A stretch of DNA of 64,000 nt, from the NCBI RefSeq assembly GCF_900110275.1, contig NZ_FODC01000004.1, positions 186,001 through 250,000 of the forward strand. Reading direction: 5' to 3'. Source of the stretch: Duganella sp. CF517. Its GTDB lineage: Bacteria > Pseudomonadota > Gammaproteobacteria > Burkholderiales > Burkholderiaceae_D. Shown here one piece after another: positions 50,379 to 59,128 of the stretch. Under the pieces are notes generated by a model. It was not told where the DNA came from, ran no database searches, and saw only the letters and a list, made by a program, of their open reading frames with translations. Numbering within the stretch: the stretch's first letter is position 1; each line of letters starts with the position of its first letter. Made by a program: the position numbers and the translations under genes.

Positions 50379-51584
50379 ATGCATATGGGGACCACCGAGA
50401 TCTTTTTGATCGCGATGTTAATTATCTTTAGCGTGCCGTATTTGATTTGGCGCTTCGGTAACACCGACTACTGGGCGCCGCTGGTGGTGGTGCAGATCAT
50501 CACCGGCGTGCTGCTCGGCCCCGGCGTGCTCGGCCGCGCCTATCCCGAGTACTACAGCTTTGTCTTCAATCCGCAGGTGGTGCAGTCGCTCAACGGCATC
50601 GCCTGGTGGGCGGTGATGATTTTCGTGATGATCGCCGGTATCGAGCTCGACCTCAAAAAGGCGTGGGAGCACCGCCGCGAGAGCACCATCACCGCCGGAC
50701 TGGCGCTGGGCACGCCGCTGCTGTTCGGCTGCGTGGCGGCGATCGGCATGCTCGGCTACGCCGGCTGGATCGGCCCGAAGGCGCAGAACTGGCAGTTCGT
50801 GCTGGGCGTGGGCATGGCGTGCGCGGTCACGGCGCTGCCGATCCTGATCCTGCTGATGGAAAAACTGGAGATCCTGCGCCAGCCGATCGGCCAGCGCATC
50901 CTGCGCTACGCCAGCCTGGACGACATCGCCATCTGGGGCGTGCTGGCCGTCATCATGCTCGACTGGGAGCGCGTCACGCGCCAGCTGGGCTTCCTGGTGC
51001 TGTTCGCCGTCGCCACCAAGCTGTTCCGCATGCTGATGGTGCGCATCCCCGAGACCGACCGCTGGTACGTGTCCCTGATCTGGCTGGCGATCGTCTCGTT
51101 CGCGGCCGACTGGGCCGGCTTGCACTTCATGGTCGGCGCCTTCCTGGCCGGCGCCGTCATGGAGGCCGACTGGTTCGACCAGAAGCGCATGGACTTCATG
51201 CGCCAGAACATGCTGCTGGCGATCATGCCGGTGTACTTCCTCAGCGCCGGGCTGCGTACCAACTGGGGCGTGGGCGGCTCGGCCGTGTTCGTCGCGGCCG
51301 GGGTGCTGCTGGCGGTGTCGCTGTCGGGCAAGCTGATCGGCACGCACATCGCCGGCAAGATCCTCAACTGGGGGCCGGGCGAGGCGTCGATCATCGGCTG
51401 GCTGTTGCAGACCAAGGCGCTGATCATGATCATCTTTTCCAACATCCTGCTCGACAAGGGCGTCATCACCAACGAGACCTTCACGGCGCTGCTGTTGATG
51501 GCCATCGGCAGCACCATGCTGACGGTGCCGGTGGTGTATCCGAAATTGCAGCGCGTGGCGCAGCTGATCTTCAAAACCAGCTGA
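50379..51584 (+). CDS. CPA2-family cation/proton antiporter
   Basis: 401 residues, about 12 transmembrane helices of the Na+/H+ exchanger (KefB-like) fold: LIWRFGNTDYWAPLVVVQIITGVLLGPG in pieces, AGIELDLKKAWEHRRES, SLDDIAIWGVLAVI with the conserved transport Asp pair, and GWLLQTKALIMIIFSN. No RCK/TrkA-N domain follows. Start: AGGGGACA then ATG at 50379; the frame upstream lacks signals. Confidence 0.85.
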   Translation: MHMGTTEIFLIAMLIIFSVPYLIWRFGNTDYWAPLVVVQIITGVLLGPGVLGRAYPEYYSFVFNPQVVQSLNGIAWWAVMIFVMIAGIELDLKKAWEHRRESTITAGLALGTPLLFGCVAAIGMLGYAGWIGPKAQNWQFVLGVGMACAVTALPILILLMEKLEILRQPIGQRILRYASLDDIAIWGVLAVIMLDWERVTRQLGFLVLFAVATKLFRMLMVRIPETDRWYVSLIWLAIVSFAADWAGLHFMVGAFLAGAVMEADWFDQKRMDFMRQNMLLAIMPVYFLSAGLRTNWGVGGSAVFVAAGVLLAVSLSGKLIGTHIAGKILNWGPGEASIIGWLLQTKALIMIIFSNILLDKGVITNETFTALLLMAIGSTMLTVPVVYPKLQRVAQLIFKTS

Positions 51585-51590
51585 TATAAT
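51585..51590 (+). promoter_or_regulatory. -10 box, likely leaderless DUF3297 transcript
   Basis: A perfect TATAAT straddles the end of the antiporter gene and ends 7 nt before the ATG at 51598, with no ribosome site between. The DUF3297 gene may have its own leaderless transcript. Confidence 0.45.
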
Positions 51591-51597
51591 GTCGCCC

Positions 51598-51846
51598 ATG
51601 AACGATACTACTCAACTCCCTCCGCTGCCCGATCGCCTGTCGATCGATCCGCGCAGCCCGCACCATGTCGCCGCCGTGTTCGAACACGACGTCGGCATCC
51701 GTTTCAACGACAAAGAGCGTCTGGACGTCGACGAATATTGCATCAGCGAAGGCTGGATCAAGGTTCCGGCCGGCAAAAGCCTGGACCGCAAGGGCAATCC
51801 GATGCTGATCAAGCTCAAAGGCAAGGTCGAAGCGTTTTACCGTTGA
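51598..51846 (+). CDS. DUF3297 family protein
   Basis: 82 residues (85 if started at 51589): LPDRLSIDPRSPHHVAAVFEHDVGIRFN, EYCISEGWIKVPAGKSLDRKGNPMLIKLKG. A small conserved glutathione-peroxidase-unrelated family of unknown function found widely in proteobacteria. An intrinsic terminator follows 20 nt after the stop. Confidence 0.8.
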   Translation: MNDTTQLPPLPDRLSIDPRSPHHVAAVFEHDVGIRFNDKERLDVDEYCISEGWIKVPAGKSLDRKGNPMLIKLKGKVEAFYR

Positions 51847-51866
51847 TCGACCACTCTGAAAACAGC

Positions 51867-51901
51867 AAGGCCGCCTGGTTGCAACCGGCGGCCTTTTTTT
51901 A
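51867..51901. terminator. Terminator after the DUF3297 gene
   Basis: AAGGCCGCC and GGCGGCCTT arms (9 bp) plus a short inner helix, followed by TTTTTTT on the plus strand. On the minus strand it overlaps the end of the converging small gene and may stop that transcript as well. Confidence 0.85.
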
Positions 51902-52090
51902 TTGCGGGCGGTGTTCGCTACGCAGCTTGTCGAGCATCTGCAACGTCGCCGGCACCAGGTTCATGATGCCGTGGTAGGCGCAGTACTCGCAAAACGCCTC
52001 TTCCGGGCTCATCGCGTTGATGCTGTTGTCGGAGTGTCCGCGGCGGCGCAGCGCCCGCAAACAGGCCGCGTCCATATTTCTGGCGTTCAT
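51899..52090 (-). CDS. Small hypothetical protein, 63 aa
   Basis: A 63-residue basic protein (MNARNMDAACLRALRRRGH, then MSPEEAFCEYCAYHGIMNLVPA) with three cysteines, two of them in CEYC spacing. A strong AAGGGAG ribosome site lies 9 nt before the ATG, which makes it a credible gene. No family recognised. Confidence 0.55.
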   Translation of the reverse strand: MNARNMDAACLRALRRRGHSDNSINAMSPEEAFCEYCAYHGIMNLVPATLQMLDKLRSEHRPQ

Positions 52091-52222
52091 GCAATTGCTC
52101 CCTTCGGGTTGAGGTATTGATTATCACTCCGGCCATTATAGTGGCAAAATAGTTCTGTGTGGCAACTATGTTGAGGTTTCTTAATGGAAAGCGATTGATC
52201 AAATCCAGGGAGTCATGCACAT

Positions 52223-53467
52223 TTACACCGGAACCTGGGCGACGGCCGCCATGCCGCGTTGCAGGCGCCACACCAGCGCCAGCGCCACCAGCGAGGTGGC
52301 CACCACCACGTAGCCGATCACGCTGAAGTGCTGCAGCCTGCCGTCCGGGGCCTGGGTGACGATATGGCCGGCCACCACCGACGCCACTCCGCCCGACAGT
52401 TGCTGGATCGAGGCGCTGATGGCGTTGAACGCGCCGCGCTGCGTGGCCGGCGGCACCGACGCGGCCATCGCCTGGTACGGAATCATGCGCGAGAAGATAC
52501 CGACGAACATCAGGGCGTTGACCGCCACCAGCGCCCCCATCGGGATGGTGCCCAGGTGGGTGTAGACCACCACCATCACCATCGACAGCGCGGTGCCGAA
52601 CACGAACACCGGAAACTTGCCGCGCTTGTCGGCGGCGCGGCCGATCAGCGGGCCGGCGAAGATGGTGCACACGCCGGTGATCAGGTAGACGGTGGGCAGG
52701 TGGTGCATGTCGATGCCGAGGTTGTTGACGATGTAGGCGCTGCTGAACGGCATCAGCATGAAGCCGCCCGTGGTCAGCAGCGCGGTGATGGAAAACGCCA
52801 GCAGGTGGCGCGGCACCGTGACCGTCTGGTACAGGTGCGCCCACGGGCTGTGCCGCTGGGGCTGGCCGAGGTGGGCGTTCACCGGCTGCATTTTCCAGGC
52901 CACCAGCAGGCCCCCGGCCAGGCCGAACGCGGCCATGGCGAGGAAGGGGATGTGCCAGTCCCATTTGTTGGACAAATAAATGCCGATCGGGATGCCGAGC
53001 ACCTGGCTGGCGGCGAACGCGGTCTGGATCACGCCCATGACCCGGCCGCGCATCTGCGGCGGGAACAGGTCGGTCGAGATGGCCAGCACGATCGAGCCGA
53101 TGACGCCGCCGAACAGGCCGGTGACCACGCGCGCGGCCAGCAGGCTCTCGAAGCTTTGTGCCAGGCCGCACCAGACGGTGCCGAGGATGAAACCGGTGTA
53201 GAAGAACAGCAGCAGCTTCTTGCGGTCGTAGCGGTCGGCGAAGCCGGCCGTCAGCAGGCCCGAGGCGCCGGCGCTGAAGGCGTAGGCCGACACCACCAGG
53301 CCGAACTCCATCGGCCCGATGTTCAGGGCCGGCATGATGACCGCGCCCAGCGGCGACATCAGCATGAAGTCGAGGATCACCGCGAACTGCAGGAAGGCCA
53401 GCATGGCGACGACGATTTTTTGATACGGCGTGAAATTCGCCGCCGTGGCGGCGTTGGTTGTTGTCAT
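52223..53467 (-). CDS. MFS transporter in an ECF sigma operon
   Basis: 414 residues, about 12 transmembrane helices, Bcr/AraJ-like: FADRYDRKKLLLFFY loop motif, PPQMRGRVMGVIQTAFAAS and a second-half MPFSSAYIVNNLG. AAGGA 6 nt before the ATG sets the start; the frame continues upstream through the previous gene. The start lies only 2 nt after the stop of the 109-residue membrane protein gene, so the two are one operon with the sigma factor. Confidence 0.85.
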   Translation of the reverse strand: MTTTNAATAANFTPYQKIVVAMLAFLQFAVILDFMLMSPLGAVIMPALNIGPMEFGLVVSAYAFSAGASGLLTAGFADRYDRKKLLLFFYTGFILGTVWCGLAQSFESLLAARVVTGLFGGVIGSIVLAISTDLFPPQMRGRVMGVIQTAFAASQVLGIPIGIYLSNKWDWHIPFLAMAAFGLAGGLLVAWKMQPVNAHLGQPQRHSPWAHLYQTVTVPRHLLAFSITALLTTGGFMLMPFSSAYIVNNLGIDMHHLPTVYLITGVCTIFAGPLIGRAADKRGKFPVFVFGTALSMVMVVVYTHLGTIPMGALVAVNALMFVGIFSRMIPYQAMAASVPPATQRGAFNAISASIQQLSGGVASVVAGHIVTQAPDGRLQHFSVIGYVVVATSLVALALVWRLQRGMAAVAQVPV

Positions 53468-53469
53468 TT

Positions 53470-53799
53470 TTATTCCTTGGCGCTGTCGTTGGTCCAGTCG
53501 CGGCCGTGGCCCCAGAAGCGGCCTTTGTGGGCGGCGCGGAACTGTTCCCTTTCTTCCGGCGTCATCGCTTGCCAGCGCTGCCAGCGTTGCGCGCCGCCGT
53601 CGTGGTGGTGGCGGCCGCCGAAGCCGCCGACCAGGATGCGACACAATACCAGCAGGCCGAGCGCGCGCCAATAGTCCAGCGGCGCGCCGCCGGTGAACAG
53701 GTGGGGCACGATCCAGTTCCATAGCAGCATGACGATCCAGCCCAGCAGCGCCAGGATCACCAGCATCTTGGGGATGAGCAGCAGTTTATATTTAAGCAT
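53470..53799 (-). CDS. Small membrane protein with His-rich and SPEER-like tail
   Basis: 109 residues: two transmembrane helices (about 8-32 and 41-58), then a HHH motif and a soluble tail QAMTPEEREQFRAAHKGRFWG. GGAGAG precedes the ATG. It lies 12 nt after an ECF sigma gene. The M(T/S)PEEREQFR motif recurs in small metal- or stress-sensing periplasmic proteins. An anti-sigma or sensor role is plausible (inference); no known anti-sigma domain is visible. Confidence 0.6.
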   Translation of the reverse strand: MLKYKLLLIPKMLVILALLGWIVMLLWNWIVPHLFTGGAPLDYWRALGLLVLCRILVGGFGGRHHHDGGAQRWQRWQAMTPEEREQFRAAHKGRFWGHGRDWTNDSAKE

Positions 53800-53811
53800 T
53801 TCAACTCTCCT

Positions 53812-54369
53812 TTATTCGTTGTACAGGTCTTGCAGCCGCGCGCGCAGATGCAGCACGGCATAGCGTTTGCGCGCCAGCAGGGTATTGACGGATACGCCGC
53901 TTTGCAGCGCCATTTCCTTGAAACTCAGGCCGTCGAGCTCATGCGCGATGAACACTTCGCGCTGATTCGCCGGCAACTCTTCCAGCGCCGCCTGCAATTG
54001 TTCGAGCAGCATGGCGCGGTGGTAGGCATGTTCCGGGCCCGCGTCGGCGGACGGCACCAGCAGGTCGAGGCGGTAGGCTTCGCCATCCTCGTCGACCATG
54101 TCGTCCAGCGCCACCTCCTTTTTCTTGCGGAAGCGGTCGATGATGCGGTTGCGGGCGACGCGGTACAACCAGGCGCTGACTTGCTCGATCGGCTCGGGCA
54201 GCCGGTGGGCCTGGGTGAATTCGTAAAAGACGTCCTGCAGGATGTCTTCGGCGTCGGTCTGGTCGGCCACCCGGCGGCGGATGAAGCTGCCCAGCTTCGA
54301 ACGCTCGCGCAACACCGTCGCGGTGATGGTTTGGTCGTGGTCGGCGGTGGGGGAAGTTGGCGGCGGCAT
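53812..54369 (-). CDS. ECF RNA polymerase sigma factor
   Basis: 185 residues. Region 2: LGSFIRRRVADQTDAEDILQDVFYEF and WLYRVARNRIIDRFRKKK; region 4: LPANQREVFIAHELDGLSFKEMALQSGVSVNTLLARKRYAVLHLR in segments. First gene of a three-gene operon (sigma, small membrane protein, MFS). No conventional anti-sigma is adjacent. Confidence 0.9.
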   Translation of the reverse strand: MPPPTSPTADHDQTITATVLRERSKLGSFIRRRVADQTDAEDILQDVFYEFTQAHRLPEPIEQVSAWLYRVARNRIIDRFRKKKEVALDDMVDEDGEAYRLDLLVPSADAGPEHAYHRAMLLEQLQAALEELPANQREVFIAHELDGLSFKEMALQSGVSVNTLLARKRYAVLHLRARLQDLYNE

Positions 54370-54434
54370 GTAGGTGTAGACGGCCCGCCGTCGCGGATAT
54401 TGTGTGAACGATACAAATTGTTGCCGGGCGCGGC

Positions 54435-56048
54435 CTATTCGGCCGACGTCACCTTGTTGGGCTCGATATACACCTTGCCGCCCTGGTAGTCGAACAGGAT
54501 GTTCAGCTGGCGCAAAATGCCGTTGCTGATATTGCCGGCAAGCGTGGGGCTGTTCATCGTGCCGCCGCCGCGCGTCGACAGTTCCAGGGTCGGATCGGCG
54601 ATCTGCACGCCGCCCAGTTCAAACAGCTTGCCGCGCGTTTTCAGCACTTGGGTGGTGCCGCCGATGACCTGCGCGGTCTGGATCGTCTCGCCCGCCTGGT
54701 ATTTTTCCACCAGGCGGTAGCGTTCGACGAACGGCTTGCTCATCGTCAGCGAGAAGTCGCTGCCGGTGTCGATGGTGAACTTGCCGGGCAGGCCGTCGAG
54801 CACGGCTTCGATCTGCGGCGTCTTGTCATGGAACGACAGCGGCGTGGCGGCGGCCGGGCCGCGATACACGAAGTGCTGCGGGTCGTGGAAGGTCAGCCGG
54901 CGCGCGGCATAGTCGATCAAGGTCGGCGTCAGCCACAGCCACTCGTAGCCGATGGTGCCGTCGATCGGCAGGTTGTCGAGCGTGGGGCTGGTGAAGAAGG
55001 CTTGCCGGTCCAGGGTCAGCCCGGCCATGCCGATTTGCTGCACCGTGGTCAGCACGCCGCGCTCGGTCTGCTGGCCGAGGCCGGACAGCACCGCCACGCC
55101 CTGCGCCGGCAGCCGCAAGCGCCGGTACAGCTTGTCGCTGATGACGTTGCGCGCGCCGGTGTCGAGGATGAACTTGAACGGTCCTTGCCCGTTCAACGTC
55201 AGCAGCACGCAAATGTGCGCCTCGCACGGCTCGAACGGCACCGTCACCGCCGACCGCTGGGCCGAAAAGCCCTGCATGACGGCCGGCTGCGGCAACGAGA
55301 AGTCCATTTGCGCGGCGGGGCGGTTGAGCACGATCGTGGACACGCGCAGCGTTTCCTCGTCGGCGCCGTCGGTGGCGTCGCGCACGCTTTCCTCGAAGGG
55401 CAGCGTGAGCGCGCCCACGCGGCGGAAATCGCGGTAGTCGATGGTCAGGGTTTTGCCGTCGATCACTTCCTGGCGGCGCTCGATGCGGTGGGTGCCGTCG
55501 TTGATCCAGTAATCGAAGGCGATGCCGGACGCCAGCTCGACGCGCACGACCGCGTAGTCGACGCCGGCGTGGCGGCGCGGCGCCTTCAGCTCCAGCCGGC
55601 GCGCCTTGGCGCCGCGCGCGAACCACCAGGCATACGATTGGCGTCCCAGGTGCAGCTCGGGATCGCGCGCCGCGCCTTCCTGCTTTTCCAGCTTGCCCAT
55701 GCGCTGGCGCCAGAAGCTCTGGCCGTCCGAGCGCGACATCAGGCGCGCCACCGCCGACGACGGGATGCGCTGGGCGTAGCGGCCGCTGGCGAAATCGATG
55801 TCGCTGCTGCCGGCCTCGTCGTGGTCGAGGTAGGTGCGCACGAACTGGACGTGCTGCGTCTTGACCTGCCGCCAGGCGTCGCCGCCGACCGCCGCGCGCG
55901 CCTGGGCGAGCAGCGCCGCCGCGTCGTCGGCGGCGACGCCGCGCAAGCTGGCGATGGCCAGGCAGAGGCCGGCCGCGAGGCGGATCGCGGGGAGGGCGCT
56001 GAACACGCGGCTGGTGCGGCGGATGCTGAAAAACGGGCGAACTAGCAA
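54435..56048 (-). CDS. Exported protein with two retropepsin-like aspartic protease motifs
   Basis: 537 residues: signal peptide (about 20-39), an N-terminal lipoprotein-carrier-like region (about 45-250), then two retropepsin-type segments with FILDTGARN (catalytic Asp296) and FTIDTGSDFS (Asp427). Clan AA proteases need two DTG aspartates; retropepsins get them from dimers, pepsins from two lobes. Here both are in one chain, so it could form an internal two-lobed active site. Substrate unknown. Confidence 0.75.
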   Translation of the reverse strand: MLVRPFFSIRRTSRVFSALPAIRLAAGLCLAIASLRGVAADDAAALLAQARAAVGGDAWRQVKTQHVQFVRTYLDHDEAGSSDIDFASGRYAQRIPSSAVARLMSRSDGQSFWRQRMGKLEKQEGAARDPELHLGRQSYAWWFARGAKARRLELKAPRRHAGVDYAVVRVELASGIAFDYWINDGTHRIERRQEVIDGKTLTIDYRDFRRVGALTLPFEESVRDATDGADEETLRVSTIVLNRPAAQMDFSLPQPAVMQGFSAQRSAVTVPFEPCEAHICVLLTLNGQGPFKFILDTGARNVISDKLYRRLRLPAQGVAVLSGLGQQTERGVLTTVQQIGMAGLTLDRQAFFTSPTLDNLPIDGTIGYEWLWLTPTLIDYAARRLTFHDPQHFVYRGPAAATPLSFHDKTPQIEAVLDGLPGKFTIDTGSDFSLTMSKPFVERYRLVEKYQAGETIQTAQVIGGTTQVLKTRGKLFELGGVQIADPTLELSTRGGGTMNSPTLAGNISNGILRQLNILFDYQGGKVYIEPNKVTSAE

Positions 56049-56149
56049 AAATGAATCCTTGGTTTGGCGTCACCGGCAAGCGCGCCGGTGCAAACAGCCA
56101 TGTTAGCTGAAAAGCCAGCCGCTGCGCCAGCGAGCCGGCGCCCGCACGC

Positions 56150-56184
56150 AAAAGCGGCCACCAGATCGCTCTGGTGGCCGCTTT
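56150..56184 (-). terminator. Intrinsic terminator of the helicase gene
   Basis: A perfect 15-bp stem (AAAGCGGCCACCAGA and its complement) with a 4-nt loop, ending in TTTT on the minus strand, 32 nt after the helicase stop. Confidence 0.85.
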
Positions 56185-56216
56185 GATTGTCGCTTACGCC
56201 GGGCTAACGGTGACGA

Positions 56217-57617
56217 TTAACGGTCGCCGTAGCTGCGGCGGGCGCCGTCGGTGCTGCGCGGGTTGCTGCCCTTGTAGCCGCCGCCGGTGCTGCCTTCCTT
56301 GCGCGGCGCGCTCGGCTTGCTGAACGTGCGCTGGCCCGGCTTGGCGCCGGTGCGGTTGTCGCCCGGCTTCCAGCCGCCTGGACGCGAGGTCGAGCGGGCC
56401 GCCGAGGCGGTCTTCTTCGGCTCGTAGCCTTCGATGACGTTGACCGGGATCAGCTGCTTGGTGAAACGCTCGATGCGCTTGACGTTCATGCCTTCGGCGT
56501 GGTTCACCAGCGAGATCGCCAGACCGTTGCGGCCGGCGCGGCCGGTGCGGCCGATGCGGTGCACGTAGTCTTCAGGGAACTTCGGCAGGTCGTAGTTGAA
56601 CACGTGCGTGATGGTCGGCACGTCGATGCCGCGGGCGGCGACGTCGGTGGCGATCAGGATCTTGACCTGGCCGCGGCGCAGGCTGTCGAGCGTGCGGTTG
56701 CGGGCGCCCTGGTGCATGTCGCCATGCAGCGCGGCGGCCGAGAAACCGGCGATGTTCAGGCGGTCGGCGATGGTGTCGGCGTCGCGCTTGGTGGCGGTGA
56801 ACACCACGGCCTGGTCGAGCGAGTCGTCGCGCAGCAGGTGGTCCAGCAGGCGGTTCTTGTGCGACAGGTCGTCGACGAAGTGCACGCGCTGGGTGATGTT
56901 TTCATGCTTGTTGGCGGCGCTGAGCACCTGGATCACTTGCGGATCCTTGGTGATGCGGCGCGCCATGTTGCCGACCACGCCGTCGAGCGTGGCCGAGAAC
57001 AGCATGGTTTGACGGGTGGCCGGGGTGGCGTCGACGATTTTTTCGATGTCGTCGATGAAACCCATGTCCAGCATGCGGTCGGCTTCGTCCAGCACCAGGA
57101 TTTCCAGTTGCGAGAAGTCGATCTTGCCCGATTCCATGTGGTCGATCAGACGTCCGGGGGTGGCCACCAGGATCTCGGGATTCTTGGCCAGCAATTGCAT
57201 CTGTTTCGGGTAAGGCATACCGCCCAGGATCGACACGGCCTTCAGGCGGCGCAGGTTGACGCTGTATTTGTCGGTATTGGAGGTTACTTGCAGGGCCAGT
57301 TCGCGGGTCGGGGTCAACACCAGCATTTTTGGCTGTGCGGCTTTGAAACGCGGACGCTCGCCACGGGCGCGGGCGGCCTGCATTTCTTGATTGGGAGTCT
57401 TGCCGGCGGCGGCCGGATCGATCTCGGACAAACGGTGCAGCGACGGCAGCATAAATGCGGCGGTCTTGCCGGAACCGGTTTGCGAGGAAACCAACAAGTC
57501 CTTGCCTGCGATGGCGGCAGGGATGGCCTGCTGCTGAACCGGGGTCGGCGCGGTGTAGCCGGCGTCGGTCAGGGCTTTGATGATGGACGTGTTGAGACCT
57601 AGTGCTTCAAATGTCAT
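56217..57617 (-). CDS. rhlE: DEAD-box RNA helicase, RhlE type
   Basis: 466 residues: Q motif (MTFEALGLNTSIIKALTDAG, PTPVQQQAIP), Walker A SSQTGSGKTAA, PTRELALQV, motif II VLDEADRMLD, SAT, and the C-terminal helicase half ending HRIGRTGRAGRNG. A basic Gly/Ser/Arg-rich tail (about 395-466) fits RhlE-type helicases of ribosome assembly and RNA turnover. Start chosen at MTFEALG; the frame extends 74 codons upstream without signals. A long structured 5' leader suggests post-transcriptional control. Confidence 0.9.
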   Translation of the reverse strand: MTFEALGLNTSIIKALTDAGYTAPTPVQQQAIPAAIAGKDLLVSSQTGSGKTAAFMLPSLHRLSEIDPAAAGKTPNQEMQAARARGERPRFKAAQPKMLVLTPTRELALQVTSNTDKYSVNLRRLKAVSILGGMPYPKQMQLLAKNPEILVATPGRLIDHMESGKIDFSQLEILVLDEADRMLDMGFIDDIEKIVDATPATRQTMLFSATLDGVVGNMARRITKDPQVIQVLSAANKHENITQRVHFVDDLSHKNRLLDHLLRDDSLDQAVVFTATKRDADTIADRLNIAGFSAAALHGDMHQGARNRTLDSLRRGQVKILIATDVAARGIDVPTITHVFNYDLPKFPEDYVHRIGRTGRAGRNGLAISLVNHAEGMNVKRIERFTKQLIPVNVIEGYEPKKTASAARSTSRPGGWKPGDNRTGAKPGQRTFSKPSAPRKEGSTGGGYKGSNPRSTDGARRSYGDR

Positions 57618-57917
57618 GCTGTTCTTTCGTAAAAAACCTGCGCCCGTGCAAACGCCGAACGCGAAATAGCAACGCCTACCAAAACGAAATGACTCAATCA
57701 AAATCGAAAGAAATTTCGGCACAAAAGCTTTGCGCCGGGACGGTGTCAGGTGCGACACCAAAGGCGGGAGGGCTTCATAAGCGACATCAGGATGATGCGC
57801 TAAGGCTTGCGTAGCTGCTAGTAATACCTGGCTGATCAATCGGCGCCGCTGGTTATCGCGGCGCGCTCACTGCAGCGCACAGGCGACACTATACAGTAGT
57901 TTCGACCTGCCTGTACA
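57618..57917 (-). promoter_or_regulatory. Promoter and long 5' leader of the helicase gene
   Basis: On the minus strand TGTACA (57912-57917) and TATAGT (57888-57893) are 18 nt apart, giving a start near 57880 and a leader of about 260 nt. It contains hairpins GCGCCGC/GCGGCGC (57843-57864) and GGTGTC/GACACC (57742-57759). No protein gene is supported here. Long leaders are common on cold-shock RNA helicase mRNAs, where the protein can act on its own message. Confidence 0.45.
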
Positions 57918-57955
57918 GTTAATTGGTCGTTGTAGTGTGCGCCGCAGCAAAAGCG

Positions 57956-58087
57956 CCCCCCACCCCCGGGGTCAGTGTCGACATTCGGACACGGGCTGTG
58001 CGGTAACAGCGTCGAAGTTGTCGGGTCGATATGCTGGGAATGACCAGCTTGTGTCCGAATGTCGGCACTGACCCCCGGGGTGGGGGG
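57956..58087. repeat. REPIN-like pair of inverted repeats
   Basis: Two 37-bp arms (57956-57992 and 58051-58087) are reverse complements at 35 of 37 positions, enclosing 58 nt. Each carries GTGTCCGAATGTCG and CACTGACCCC cores bordered by C/G runs. The layout, two REP units in inverted orientation, is that of a REPIN mobilised by a RAYT transposase; none is in the window. Confidence 0.6.
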
Positions 58088-58118
58088 GGTAGTGCGTCGC
58101 GCGGCCGGCCGCGCGGGC

Positions 58119-58910
58119 TTACAGGTAGTCTTCCGCGTTCAGCCCCATCACGTGCGAGAAGCCGCCGTCGACGTAGGTGATCTCGCCGGTGATGCCCGAG
58201 GCCAGGTCCGACAGCATGAAGGCGGCCGTGTTGCCCACTTCCTCGATGGTGACGTTGCGGCGCAGCGGCGCGTGCGACGAAGCGAAGCCGAGCAGCTTGC
58301 CGAAGTCCTTGATGCCGGACGCGGCCAGGGTCTTGATCGGGCCGGCCGAGATGCCGTTGGCGCGGATGCCCAGCTTGCCCAGGTTTTCGGCCAGGTAGCG
58401 CACCGACGCCTCCAGCGACGCCTTGGCCAGGCCCATCGTGTTGTAGTACGGGATCGCGCGCACGGCGCCCAGGTACGACAGGGTCAGCAACGACGAGCCC
58501 TCCTTGAGCAGCGGCAGCGCCGCCTTGGCCATGGCCGGGAAGCTGTAGGCGGAAATGTCGTGGGCGACGCGGAAGTTCTCGCGCGTCAGGCCGTCGAGGA
58601 AGTCGCCGGCGATCGCTTCGCGCGGCGCGAAGCCGATCGCGTGCACCAGGCCGTCGAGCTGCGACCAGCTCTTGCCAAGGTCGGCGAACACGGCGGCGAT
58701 CTGCTCGTCGCTGGCGACGTCGCAATCGAACACCAGCTTGCTGTCGAATTCGGCGGCGAACTCGGTGATGCGGTCCTTAAACCGTTCGCCGACATAGGTG
58801 AACGCCAGCTCGGCGCCCTCGCGGTGGCAAGCCTTGGCGATGCCGTAGGCGATGGAACGGTTCGACAGCAAACCGGTGATGAGGATTTTTTTGCCTTGCA
58901 AGAACGCCAT
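58119..58910 (-). CDS. fabI: Enoyl-[acyl-carrier-protein] reductase FabI
   Basis: 263 residues, short-chain dehydrogenase fold of the FabI type: nucleotide motif [16 protein letters not shown], catalytic Tyr and Lys in [13 protein letters not shown] (Y-x6-K), and the usual C-terminus NAEDYL with [12 protein letters not shown]. Completes each round of fatty acid elongation with NADH. This is the triclosan-target isoform class. Divergent context: the lytic transglycosylase lies upstream on the same strand. Confidence 0.95.
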   Translation of the reverse strand: MAFLQGKKILITGLLSNRSIAYGIAKACHREGAELAFTYVGERFKDRITEFAAEFDSKLVFDCDVASDEQIAAVFADLGKSWSQLDGLVHAIGFAPREAIAGDFLDGLTRENFRVAHDISAYSFPAMAKAALPLLKEGSSLLTLSYLGAVRAIPYYNTMGLAKASLEASVRYLAENLGKLGIRANGISAGPIKTLAASGIKDFGKLLGFASSHAPLRRNVTIEEVGNTAAFMLSDLASGITGEITYVDGGFSHVMGLNAEDYL

Positions 58911-59128
58911 GATGACTCCGATTGCGACTGCGCGCCGGCGCCGGCTCGGACAGCGGGCGGGGCGACGTCAGTGGGGGTTGTTTTTAAGGTGTGAGGCCGT
59001 TCGCCTGCCACGCAAGTGCGAGATTGTAGGACGTGTCAGCGTCGACTGCAACCTTTGATCGCCGCCACCCCCGGCGCCGGGCGGGCCGGCCGGGGGGGGC
59101 GGCCAACCGGACCGGGACCGTCGCCGGC

